The notes under the pieces: generated by a model | What the model saw: only the letters and a program-made list of their open reading frames with translations | Told to the model about the DNA's origin: nothing | The model's database searches: none | Part shown: piece after piece, positions 50,401-60,100 of the stretch | How the letters are laid out: each line of letters begins with the position of its first letter | How positions within the stretch are numbered: position 1 is the stretch's first letter | Program-made: the position numbers and the translations under genes | Source of the DNA: Manduca sexta | Lineage: Eukaryota > Arthropoda > Insecta > Lepidoptera > Sphingidae | Direction: 5' to 3' | NCBI RefSeq assembly: GCF_014839805.1 | Contig: NC_051123.1 | Span: 6,740,727-6,804,726, forward strand | DNA: 64,000 nucleotides

Positions 50401-53386
50401 TTTGTACATTATTCTATATGTAATAGTTAATAATACGAAAAAGAAACCCTCCTGCGAAAACTACATTAAAATTGGTTAAAAAATGAGCCAGTAATTCATA
50501 TTTTAAATATTACTATGTGCCGAAGTGGGCGCGAAATAGGGAGATCGCTACATCCCTTTCTTTTGCACGCGTCGTAATGCCCGATGACGTCACACGTGGG
50601 TATTGCGCCTCTTTTCTGTTTCTCGTTAATTACCCTTCTACCGAAATTTAAAGACTTATAACTAGTTGATTTTTTACCGGATTTAAATAATTCTTTCTGT
50701 GTTATAATTTATATAACGTAAATATTTGATAATAATAAAGAACAAAAATGAGTCCGGTCCCCTATTGGTGTAAAAAATCGGTCCATAAAGATAATTTCAG
50801 GAGGTATGAATAATGTATTATGATAATGAAACATAATAGAGCCTTAAGTACTTCTTTGAAACTAATGTGATTTTATTTATTTTAATGATTTTTACTATAA
50901 ACAAACAAGTGGTATATAATAGACATACCAAATTCCTTCAATAATACAAGTGCATTCATTATTGTTAGAATTCTTGAGTTTCAGTTCTAAGTTTTTTGCA
51001 TGATGTGTTACATCTATCACTTCACATCTTTGCATAGTGCTGAGGTCCAAGTCCTCTTTACAAACCTGTAAATCAATTTAAATAAAAGATAAAAAATAAA
51101 AACGAATTGGTACTGGTATTTAAAATTATGAATTTGTATTAAAGCCACAATTTATATATGTATTTATGACTCATTGTTTGCAACTTCTTATTGCACTGCA
51201 AAATATAGATATAATATATATATTTACATATCTCTTGGTTGCCATCCAGCCAGAACCCTTTGTACTTGTCAGGTTTATTGAAGTATTACTTTCAACAATA
51301 GTTGAACAGTTTCATGTTTATGTCTGATATTCTTTAAAGTTTTTGTTATGAAAATTTTATCTTTCCTGTACTAAAGAATAATATAGTAAATATGGAACAG
51401 TACCTTCTCAATATTATCAATTTGCCATTCATCACCAAATGCATCACAATACTCAATGTCATTAAATTCCAATACTTTTGCGGTAGAACCACATTTTGAT
51501 GGTGACCAATATTTTGTTAAATCTCTATGACCTGGTGATCTTGATTTATTTGATGGTGAATTTTGAAAGCCTGTAATGAATTAGAACAATCTGTACTATA
51601 AAATTGTTGTATAAAAAAAGACTTTTTGACATTATTATTTTTTTTAAGACATGCCCATATTGCTGTGCTAACAAGTCTGTTTCTCAGCTTTGTTTATCTG
51701 ATAGCCAACTAGATTAAAGATGTATTTCAATATTAACCAATCACAACAGCCCTATGTCTACGCACAGCCAAGGCTGCCATGCCATCAGCATTGAGAAACA
51801 GACTTGTTATCACAGCAATGCTCCGTCCTTGGATAAATAATGTTTATGAATAAGGGGGTTAGTAGACATACAACTGATATAACTATCATATATTTTAACA
51901 AAACATAGTATTACATAAATAATAAGGTTATACCAGTTTGATTTGGCCTTAATCAAATAATATGGCTGCACCATAGAACATTAAAACAACCTACAGACTA
52001 ATAAGCAAGTACCAGTACATGTAAACAATCACAACAATCAGTGCCACACCTGGATAGACATCTGAAAAAACATCTTGTATCCTTAGACAAGATATCCCTA
52101 TGCATTGTTGTATGTACCATCACTAGAAACTACATTAAACAAACATTTATATGATTTAGGTATGGTCGACAGCCCCTATGCAGGAGTTATCTGCTAGCTG
52201 ACAAAACAAACTGTCATCCTGGAATGCAAAGGCATAGCTAAAGAATACTAAACACTAAAGCATACTAAACAGGCTGAAATCTTTAACACACAGGAATCAC
52301 TACAAGAAGCCTGTAGAGAAACCAGAAAGAATGCTTATGGTCATAGTTAGACTGGCTAAGTCGTTAGCTGGGAATCATATTATTGCCCAATCACCATGGC
52401 CAATGGCTAAGTGAAAGGAAAAGGTACCCACAACCAATAAAAAAAATATATATTTTATTTTAATTGTCATTTGCAAGACATATTTACTCAATGTAGAATC
52501 AGAGATAAACAAAAAAATCTTACAAACATGAGCCCAGACCTATACTTGGCAGTGCCTCCCCTGAGTTCGACACAAGTGCATAATTTTGAATGTAATTCTG
52601 CTGAATTGTTGGGATTACTAAAATTTAACTTTCCCTCTGAATTGAAAGCTGGCTACACAATACTTACAGATTTAATTAAAAGGAATGTTTATACAAAAGT
52701 ATAAAAATATACTCTACCTTGTCTAGGACTTTTCTTGGGAGTTGAATTTTTCTTTTTTTCAGAGCTACCAGAACTTTTATGAACATGATTTTTCATTGGT
52801 GATTCCTTAATGGGAGTTTTAACTTTACATGATACATGATTTTGGTTTTCTAATATAATTTTTTTATTTTCTGATTCATTATTATCAATACCAAGTGGCA
52901 ATAATGGAGATCTGCTTTTAGCTTTTTCAGTATCATTTTTAATAAATTCTGATTTGTCATCGACTAGTAATTTTATATGAGATTCCTTTGTGCATAAATA
53001 TTCTTTCTTTGGTGACCTATTGGTTTCAGAAACTCCATTGTTGTGTGATTTTAGGGGACTGTTACAACACTCAATTTTCGGTTTCTTAGAAACATTCTTA
53101 CACAAGCCATTTGTTTCAAAATACGAGCTCTTATCTTGATTACATTGATTGTCTTCTGATACACCAGGCGATGAAGCCTTCCTTTTATTTGGTTGTTCTG
53201 ATATATCTTGCGTTTTAACGGGCGGGGTAGTTTTAAAAAACTGGCTTATAGATTTCTGTTTGTTCACAGGGGCCTGAGAATGGTATGTAAATTAAAAACA
53301 ATAATAAAAAAAATATATTTAATTTTTGAAGAGGTTCATTTACCTTTTTTTTACCTTACCTTTTTCAAACTTAACACTTTAGGCAT
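38450..53386 (-). CDS. DNA2: DNA2: DNA replication ATP-dependent helicase/nuclease
   Basis: Twenty-four exons, first to last: 53386-53360, 53273-52718, 51570-51404, 51065-50929, 50302-50092, 49659-49429, 49214-49076, 48845-48686, 48221-48106, 47456-47336, 47247-47185, 46823-46635, 46425-46337, 46269-46125, 45734-45600, 45179-45013, 43128-43023, 42810-42675, 41115-41026, 40622-40519, 39941-39758, 39453-39280, 39062-38880, 38650-38450; 3831 nt, about 1276 codons (human about 1060). N-terminus: PIP-box-like QKSISQFF (15-22) and a Ser/Lys-rich tail. RecB-like nuclease: His374, Asp478, Glu499, Lys501, with Fe-S cysteines 347, 608, 611, 617. SF1 helicase: GLPGTGKT (880-887), DEAT (991-994), GDPEQLPP (1015-1022), QYRM (1054-1057), SVTRAK (1224-1229). 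It cleaves Okazaki and recombination flaps. Oddities: a GC-AG intron after 49076, and an in-frame TGA at codon 622 when exons 10 and 11 are joined canonically. Confidence 0.94.
41220..42076. mobile_element. Inverted-repeat DNA transposon/MITE with TA target site (857 bp)
   Basis: Ends GGGTGTTTGAC (41220-41230) and GTCAAACACCC (42066-42076), each flanked by TA (41218-41219 and 42077-42078). TA duplication suggests the Tc1/mariner group. No transposase frame is visible. Located in the DNA2 intron between 41115 and 42675. Confidence 0.75.
42160..42440. repeat. Unclassified repeat with homology to 62050-62190
   Basis: The second half (AATAGACCAATCAGAATAAA, GATTTGACATCGTTACGAA, then GAGACCGGATTATTGA) resembles 62085-62175 in a DDX1 intron. 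The first part starts CAGAGGCGTAGCC, a hAT-like terminus, but no matching end with an 8-bp duplication could be fixed. Confidence 0.45.
43216..44612 (+). mobile_element. Helitron-like element, copy F, with eight ~123-bp tandem units
   Basis: Complete copy in a DNA2 intron. It starts TCTATACTATTATATAAAGC, has a (GTTT)n run at 43246-43282, then units beginning at 43292, 43415, 43537, 43660, 43782, 43905, 44028 and 44151. The common 3' body follows and the end GGAGCCGCGGGCAAAAGCTA, with a GC-rich hairpin before CTA. The next base begins another Helitron. There is no coding gene; the reverse-strand open frames here arise only because 123 is a multiple of three. Confidence 0.85.
43292..44270 (+). 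repeat. Tandem array: eight units of 122-123 bp
   Basis: Each unit carries ATCTCAGGAACTACCGG, GTTGGATAGCCCTTTGTTCG, GGCTATATATCATCACGCTA and CCAATAGGAGCGGAGCAGTA. The first five units are nearly identical, the last three more diverged. Same unit, opposite orientation, as 19504-23690. Confidence 0.95.
44613..44855 (+). mobile_element. Second Helitron family, short element (243 bp)
   Basis: Starts TCTATATATATAAAAATGAA, continues CACGCCATCACGCGTGAACG (a perfect small palindrome around CACGCGTG), and ends ACGTCTGTCGGGACAGCTAG followed by T, with a short hairpin before CTAG. It abuts copy F without a gap, as expected for insertion between A and T. Confidence 0.82.
46880..47030 (-). mobile_element. 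Helitron-like middle fragment, copy I
   Basis: Reads ATAAAAAGTAGCCTATGATA, TCTCAAAGTATCTCCATACC and GACAGACAAACGCGGTGTGC, the reverse of the family's 3' body (compare 62710-62870). It sits in a DNA2 intron with both ends missing. Confidence 0.6.
47522..47715 (+). repeat. Interspersed repeat family C, copy 2 (in DNA2 intron)
   Basis: ATATACTGTCTCACTGCTGG, GGGCATCCTCTACTACTGAG, AAAATTCCTATGGAAAACTT and GGTTTCCTCACTTTATTATT; colinear with 28103-28310. Confidence 0.75.
50380..50762. mobile_element. MITE with GGGGACCG inverted termini and TA target site
   Basis: The 12-base AATAGGGGACCG at 50376-50387 is inverted at 50755-50766; if TA (50378-50379, 50763-50764) is the duplication the element is 383 bp. 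The interior includes GATGACGTCACACGTG. A related stretch lies at 35781-35828 in cinnamon. No coding capacity. Lies in a DNA2 intron. Confidence 0.72.
51650..51830. mobile_element. Small MITE with ~27-bp inverted arms
   Basis: The arm at 51660-51686 (TTGCTGTGCTAACAAGTC, then TGTTTCTCA) pairs with 51792-51818 with one mismatch. About 105 bp lie between, including AACCAATCACAACAGCCC. No target duplication identified. In the DNA2 intron between exons 2 and 3. Confidence 0.68.
52140..52440 (+). repeat. Decayed LINE 3' end, second copy
   Basis: TTTAGGTATGGTCGACAGCC, CTGTCATCCTGGAATGCAAA, GAAGCCTGTAGAGAAACCAG and CAATGGCTAAGTG match the LINE 3' end at 14831-15130; the reading frame here is broken by stops. 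Lies in the DNA2 intron between exons 2 and 3. Confidence 0.7.
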
Positions 53387-53844
53387 GTTATATTGTTGCT
53401 GTATAAAAACACATTCGCACAATAGATATTTCTTAGATTTAAATGCGAATTGAAATAACAAATAGACTTTATGTTCCAGTTTATCGCGATTCTCCCGCGT
53501 TAATTATCTTGACATTGACAGCGGAGATTGACAGTAGAAAATAACGCATTTTTATGATTTATAAAATGATACAAACTAATAAGAACTATGCAGTCTGCGT
53601 GTCCAAAGATTATATTTTATGCTAAAGATCGCATCGTCACGAAACAAGAGTAATGAAAATGAAGTAGTGATACATGAAACGACTGGTGTTAGACAAAGAC
53701 AAATAATCAGCTTATAATTATTACTGTCAGATCACAAATGTTTATAATTATTTTTTTAGGTTATGTCTCGTGTTTACAAATTATATGAATATTCGGATAA
53801 AAGTTATTTAATCTTTTTAATTTGTATAATATTTTGTGAATACA
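53387..53844. promoter_or_regulatory. Probable bidirectional promoter of DNA2 (-) and BUD23 (+)
   Basis: 458 bp separate the two start codons, and no other gene fits between them. TATCGCGA at 53482-53489 differs from the insect DRE core TATCGATA in two bases, and TCTCCCGCG at 53491-53499 is near an E2F-type site. Both are weak matches, though suggestive for a replication gene. No TATA box is evident. Confidence 0.5.
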
Positions 53845-55566
53845 ATGGCTCGGCGCCCGGAACATCAAGCTCCACCTGAAATAGTAAGTAATTAATGTCT
53901 AGGTTTCAACACAATCATATTTTTATCATGTTATTTAAATTGTTGTTTTGTTTCATTTGTAGTTCTATAATGAGGAAGAGGCAAGAAAATATACGCAAAA
54001 GTACGTATTTTATGTTATTTACCTATCTTAACGTAATGTTAGTCTAAATTGTTTTGTATCTATATGTCTAAACCTAATAATAAATATATTTCTAGCTCAC
54101 GAATAATAGAAATCCAAGGGCAGATGACGGAGAGATGTATAGAGCTTCTTTTATTGCCAGAAGATTCGCCATGCCTGCTTTTGGACATAGGATGTGGTTC
54201 AGGCCTGTCCGGAACTGTGTTAGAAGAAAATGGACACATGTGGATTGGAATGGACATATCAAGAGCTATGTTAGGTATAATAATACATTATTTTTAGTAA
54301 ATTTTTAAATCCTCTGTGTGTAAACTATACAGACATATTACACCTAGGTTGTCTGGAAGAAATAGTTAATAGCAATAACATCATCATTAATCATTTGTAC
54401 TTATTGTTTAGACCTAGTCTCTCTAATGTAAATTTGTTTTTTCTTCTACACTGTATATTTATAAGGAAGAGCTTATAAATAATATTAGGATTTTATATTT
54501 GCAACAGCCTTTTACTAAAAATACAATTTCAGAAATTTATTTCTTCCAATTTTAATATTATAGATGTCGCAGTAGAAAGAGAAACAGAAGGTGACCTGGT
54601 ATTAGCAGATATGGGAGAGGGTGTACCATTCAGGGCTGGTTGTTTTGATGGGGCTGTATCAGTGTCTGCTATCCAATGGCTGTTCAATGCTGATAAGAAA
54701 TCTCACAATCCAATCAAGAGACTGAATAAATTCTTCACTACTCTATTTGCTGCATTGGTATGATAGCTTTTTATTTGTAAAAATATAAATTATGGATACA
54801 TAAATCATTTTTAAAACACAAATTACCAGATTCCTCTTGCAACTTTAGTTCTGTCTAATAGGGTTTATGGTCTATAGTATATTTTTAATACAACATTTCT
54901 TTTGTCATTTTTTAAAATAATTTAACTTTAATTTTTCCATTTTGAAATTATTTACTTTTTTATTTTCAGTCCAGGTCAGCCAGAGCAGTGTTTCAGTTCT
55001 ACCCAGAGAATGAGACTCAATTGGAATTGTTGACTGCACAAGCTATGAAAGCTGGTTTCTATGGTGGTGTCGTTATAGACTACCCAAACTCTGCTAAAGC
55101 CAAGAAATTCTTTTTGGTGTTGATGACAGGAGGGTCTGCACCACTTCCACAGGCATTAGGTACCTGTTCTAGAATTTTCACAAACTTTTCTAGTGTATGA
55201 AAGCGCAGTGACTTTAGTTACACTCTAAAATGCATAGTTATGTTGGCTGTATTCTGTATAATGCTATTTAAATAAGTCAACAATAATGACTCAAAATGAT
55301 GAATTAGTAACCACCTTTTTTAAAAAAGATTAATGCCATTCAGACTTGTATATCAAACAATATTGTCAATAACAGGTACAGAAGAAACAGATAATGGACT
55401 GCAAGTGAAATATGCAAAACGAGAAGCCACAAGGGGTGCAAGAGGTAAACCACTGAAGAACTCAAGAACATGGATTATGGAGAAAAAAGAAAGGAGAAGG
55501 AAACAAGGCAAAGATACCAAACCCGACACAAAATATACTGGGAGGAAAAGAAGTGGCAGATTTTAA
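53845..55566 (+). CDS. BUD23: BUD23 (WBSCR22): 18S rRNA (guanine-N7)-methyltransferase
   Basis: Six exons: 53845-53883, 53963-54000, 54096-54274, 54564-54757, 54970-55159 and 55376-55566; all junction phases agree and give 276 residues (human about 281). It starts [20 protein letters not shown], the conserved family start. The class I SAM-binding motif is [13 protein letters not shown] (53-65), followed by IGMDIS and [10 protein letters not shown]. The C-terminus is lysine/arginine-rich ([20 protein letters not shown]) as in the WBS_methylT domain. The enzyme, with TRMT112, makes m7G on 18S rRNA and supports 40S export; TRMT112 is not in this window. It is divergent from DNA2. Confidence 0.97.
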
Positions 55567-56157
55567 ACAAACACATTTGTATTATAATTTATTTCTAAGG
55601 AACTATAAAAAATGTTTCATACATAAATTGTACAGTTATATATTTTTTTTTACTTGATACAGCTAAGTATTTAAACTCCCAAGGATGTAAAATGTATCTG
55701 TGATCAATTGAACTAAAACCCACTTATTTCATTACAACCAATGGCTAATTGTGAGTTGCAGCAAATGTTATATAAGGTGGTAATTTATCAAACATCTGGT
55801 GTCTAAATATACCATATATTACATATAATAATAAATATATTTATCTGGTAACTCTGGTGTCACTGTGAATACAAGTTGTACTGTAGTTACACACATTTTC
55901 CCACAGGCTTGCACATTCACAACCAGCCGTCTTTTTGACTTGCTTATATTTAGGAAAAGATATTAAACAGTTATGATCTTAGAACTCTTTTATGATTCAC
56001 AAAAAAATCCACAAACCTATGTTACCTAAAAATTAAGAAATTCTTCATTTTAATGTAACAATGTACCCTACATAATATAAACTGTAAGTAATTTACTTAC
56101 TGTCAACTAAACAATTTGATGTTGCTTTACCATAAAAGTTATTAGCTACACAAGTTA
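55567..56157. other. Convergent 3' region of BUD23 and ATPSCKMT
   Basis: 3' UTR sequence of both genes; AT-rich, no other gene or repeat recognised. Confidence 0.5.
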
Positions 56158-56751
56158 TTATCTAGTCACAACATATTTCCACACTGTATCAACACCATGG
56201 CCAATTATCTCTACTGGAACCATATTGGGCAGTGGAAACCTGCATGCAACCACCACAGTGCCATTATCAGTCTCTTGCAACAGTTTGCTTTCAAATTCAC
56301 TCATCATTTGTTCCACACCAAATATAACTATGTTATTGTAAGGTTTTAAATCAAATTTCCAAAGATTTCTGCGATAAAACCGTGTTCCTCTGTACTGGGA
56401 GTTTAATAGCGCTACTATCCTTGAATAATAGACGAGCCAAGCATTTAATTCTACTCCATCGGCCTTAAAGCCAAGTTTGGCAGCAGTAAAAACTATTCTT
56501 CCATCACCAGATCCAACGTCCAGAAGTTTTCCACTGCGACCTGCTAAAGCCTTCGACACTCCAGCAAGTTGCTCAGTTGTTGCAGGCACATAAGGTAAAC
56601 AAACTCTTCTCAAAGCCGGAGAAACAAACGGAATACATACAATACTAACGCCCACTGCTAGTCCACCCGTTGTGTAAATCAAAGTCTTCCCAACACGAGA
56701 TAATTTACGGGTTTTATTAGTTTTTGGGGCATCTAAAACTTCTAACTCCAT
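56158..56751 (-). CDS. ATPSCKMT: ATP synthase subunit c lysine N-methyltransferase (FAM173B-like)
   Basis: A single uninterrupted frame of 197 residues. A hydrophobic segment at about 24-48 (TLIYTTGGLAVGVSIVCIPF) is followed by PALRRVCLPYVPATTEQLAG, typical of this family. Then come SAM-binding motif I, LLDVGSGDGRIV (about 96-107), and the downstream GVELNAWLVYYSRI. Family members sit on the inner mitochondrial membrane or act as protein lysine methyltransferases (FAM173A/B); FAM173B trimethylates the ATP synthase c-subunit. FAM173A is the main alternative paralogue, so the symbol is tentative. The start ATG at 56751 fits the family N-terminus. It is divergent from DDX1, whose ATG is 358 bp away. 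Confidence 0.88.
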   Translation of the reverse strand: MELEVLDAPKTNKTRKLSRVGKTLIYTTGGLAVGVSIVCIPFVSPALRRVCLPYVPATTEQLAGVSKALAGRSGKLLDVGSGDGRIVFTAAKLGFKADGVELNAWLVYYSRIVALLNSQYRGTRFYRRNLWKFDLKPYNNIVIFGVEQMMSEFESKLLQETDNGTVVVACRFPLPNMVPVEIIGHGVDTVWKYVVTR

Positions 56752-57109
56752 ACTTGTTGGTATTTTGATTTCATAACCGTGAGACTTAATTTGAGGTTAT
56801 TTTTTCTGTTACCTGACATATTTTGACAGCAATCAGATGATTACTAAAGACCATAGATTAGTAAAGGGTGCTGGAAGTTAGGTAGGTATGAGAGAAGGTA
56901 GTTCACAGCTTTGTTGGTTGTGAATTGTGATGCCAGTGAGTAATATAGTACAATCTGTGGATTTTCTTATGTCATGTTATTTTGCGTGTAGGCTTTGGCA
57001 TTTAATGTCAAATGTGTTAAAGTAAAAATTATTGAACAGCACTGGTGCCTTATATTTTCTTCACGGATTATCTTATCAAATAAACCAATCGGGCAGTTTT
57101 TCAGCAGCC
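56752..57109. promoter_or_regulatory. Probable bidirectional promoter of ATPSCKMT (-) and DDX1 (+)
   Basis: 358 bp between divergent start codons with no room for another gene. No TATA box or clear factor site was recognised; a promoter here is inferred from gene order only. Confidence 0.45.
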
Positions 57110-60100
57110 ATGACGGCTTTCGAAGAATTCGGCGTCCTCTCCGAGCTGGGGAAGGCGACCGAAGAAATGGATTGGACATTACCAACAGATGTCCAGGCCG
57201 AAGCAATTCCTCTCATTTTGGGTGGTGGTGACGTGCTTATGGCTGCTGAAACTGGTAGTGGAAAGACCGGCGCATTTTGTTTACCTATATTACAAATCGT
57301 ATGGGAGACGTTAAAGGACATGCAAGAAGGTAAAACTGGAAAGGTCCTGCAGCATGTTGCGACAGAGTGGACGATGTCGTTCTTTGACCGAACGGATGCG
57401 CTAGCTGTGACTCCAGATGGTCTGAGGTGCCAGTCACGTGACGCGAAGGCATGGCACGGCTGCAGAGCTACGAAAGGCGTCCACAGCAAGGGAGCTTACT
57501 ATTACGAAGCCACTGTAACCGATGAGGGTTTGTGCCGTGTTGGTTGGTCTACACAAGCTGTAAGTTAGTTATTTATCTAACATGTCAATATTGACTAAGA
57601 ACATGGTCTTAGTTCCCTATAAATATTTCTTGGGTTTCATTAAACTGTTATCAATAATTGCACAATATATCTCTTGATTGCAGTATAAAACAAATTAAAA
57701 ATAAATATTAGATATTGTGCATGAATTTTACTATTCCCTTTTTATTTTAGGCAAGGCTTGATCTTGGAACAGACAGATTTGGTTATGGTTTTGGTGGTAC
57801 TGGCAAGAAGTCCAATTCAAAACAATTTGATGATTATGGTACAGCATTTGGTATGAATGATGTTATTGGTAAGTACAAAATACTTAATTTAAAAAGTATA
57901 CAATAGATAAGAGATAAAAATCAACATTGACTTTCTAAGGAAAAATAATGCTTTATCTATGGTTATTAATTTGGACTATACAGTATGTATATTTGGTTTG
58001 GGGATCTATTTAAACATTCAGCTGTTCATATTAGTATGTAATAAAGAAAAATATAAACAAAAAATAAAAGCAATAAATGGCAAAGTAAACTTATGTAAAA
58101 AGCTCCCAATGTCTGAATATCCTTTTGCTAGCTACTTGTTGACATATGTTATTGGTTATTACTTATTACATAAAAAATTACCTTTAAGTATGATCCTTTT
58201 TTCCTTCATACTGCAACCTGGCCTAGAAAAGCAAAAATGTCTATGTATGAAAATTCCTTTAAAAATATGGTTGTATATTTTATATATATTTGGGAAGAGA
58301 ATCAAACACTGAATACCCTCTTTAAACAGGTCCCTCAACTATATTTGCATATTCTAGATTATATTATAATAAATATTTATTGTTAAGGTTGCATGCTTAA
58401 TTTAAACAATGGTGAGATCCGTTACACAAAGAATGGAGAAGATCTAGGAGTAGCATTCAAGATTGAGCAACCTAGGCGGTCTGAATGTTATTTCCCAGCC
58501 ATTGTGCTGAAAAATGCTGAAATGAGTTTCAACTTTGGTGCAACTCCTTTTAAGGTAAAATTAAATCATTTTCATTTGAAGTAGGACTGTCTTATTGGAC
58601 CCAGCGATTTAGCATGCTGTATGGCCCTTAAAAATAGTCATGTTTACATGTTGTTCTTTAGGCTAATAATTGCTAATTACAGATTTATTCACTATTCATG
58701 ATCTGTAATACTATGAGCCATGTAATAGAATTTTTTCTCCTCAGTAAACAAATTTTCAAAAATCATGTTTTATACTTGAAACAAATTATGTAAGAAACTC
58801 TTATACGACATTTCATGCTTTTAGAGTCACCTAACTTAGACATTGTTGCACTTGAAGTTGGTTTTCTATATTAAATAAATAATTTTTATTATCATAGTCT
58901 AAGCTGTTTTTTATTTATTCCTCATAGTATTCACCACCAAGTGAATACATAGCTATTTGTCAAGCACCAAAGGAGAATGTGAAACTCAATGCAATTTCTG
59001 CTGGGGCTGGTGCTGAGGCTAAACCAGTAAACAATGCTCCACAAGCAATCATCATTGAGGTATGTTCTTATTACTTTTCGTGACTGATTTGTGAGTGGTA
59101 ATTAAATTACTTTTTTATCATGTAGGGGGCAATGAGCATACGGTTCTCCTGATTGTAGGTGATCACTGTGACCCATGAATATCTGCAATACCAGGGATAT
59201 AGTTGTGTAGCCGGCCTTTTAGGTGGGAATACACTCTTTTTTTTAAGGTCGCCTTTGTATCTAGGAATAATGATAATATTTTCATATGGTACATGTTGTC
59301 TATGATTGTAATTATGTTTTTCATTTTCATTTTATAAGGATTTAAACAAAAGACTGTAATGAAATTGTAAATGTGGTGTAATAGCAGGATACATGCATAT
59401 CAGTTAAACAAACTTCCTGCCTGATAACAAATAATAATAATAAAAACCGCTATAAAATCTGAAAAAAACAACAAGTAATGTTGTCCATCTGTTTGTAACG
59501 CTTTCACGTCTGAACAGTTGACCCAATTTTGATGAGATATGATGCAGCGGAAGCCTGTAACATAAAAACAACATAGATTACTTGTTATTCCTGAAAAGTA
59601 TAGTCGAATTCTTTACCTGGAGAAACCTATTCCATTTCAATATTACAGCCGTCGCGCGAGTTAGCGGAACAAACTTGCACACAAATAACAAAGTTTAAGA
59701 AATACCTGGAGAATCCTACGGTGCGCGAGTTACTCGTCGTGGGAGGTATTAACGTGAAGGATCAGATCAATCAGCTCAACTCCGGAGTAGACATAGTTGT
59801 CGGCACGCCTGGTCGACTTGAAGATCTTATACAGGGTGGTAGGTATTATAACCAAATGTAAATGATATCCTGTATTTCTAAATACTTCATAGAAATGTCG
59901 ACAACGGTGTTCAAAATATACGCGTTTAGAACAGAAAAAATTTATTGCTTTGTTGGGTTGATAAATAATTAAAATTATTTACACATGAAACAATTCCAGG
60001 TAATTGCACATCAAACAGATATTGCAAAATAAAAGCTATGTATTTTTGTTCTTAACAGGATATTTGGCTCTCACCCATTGCCGGTTCTTTGTGCTCGACG

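Noticed and set aside
57959..58312. 117-codon hydrophobic frame on the + strand
   Set aside because: Lies wholly in a DDX1 intron between exons that join in phase; composition is AT-driven and no domain is visible.
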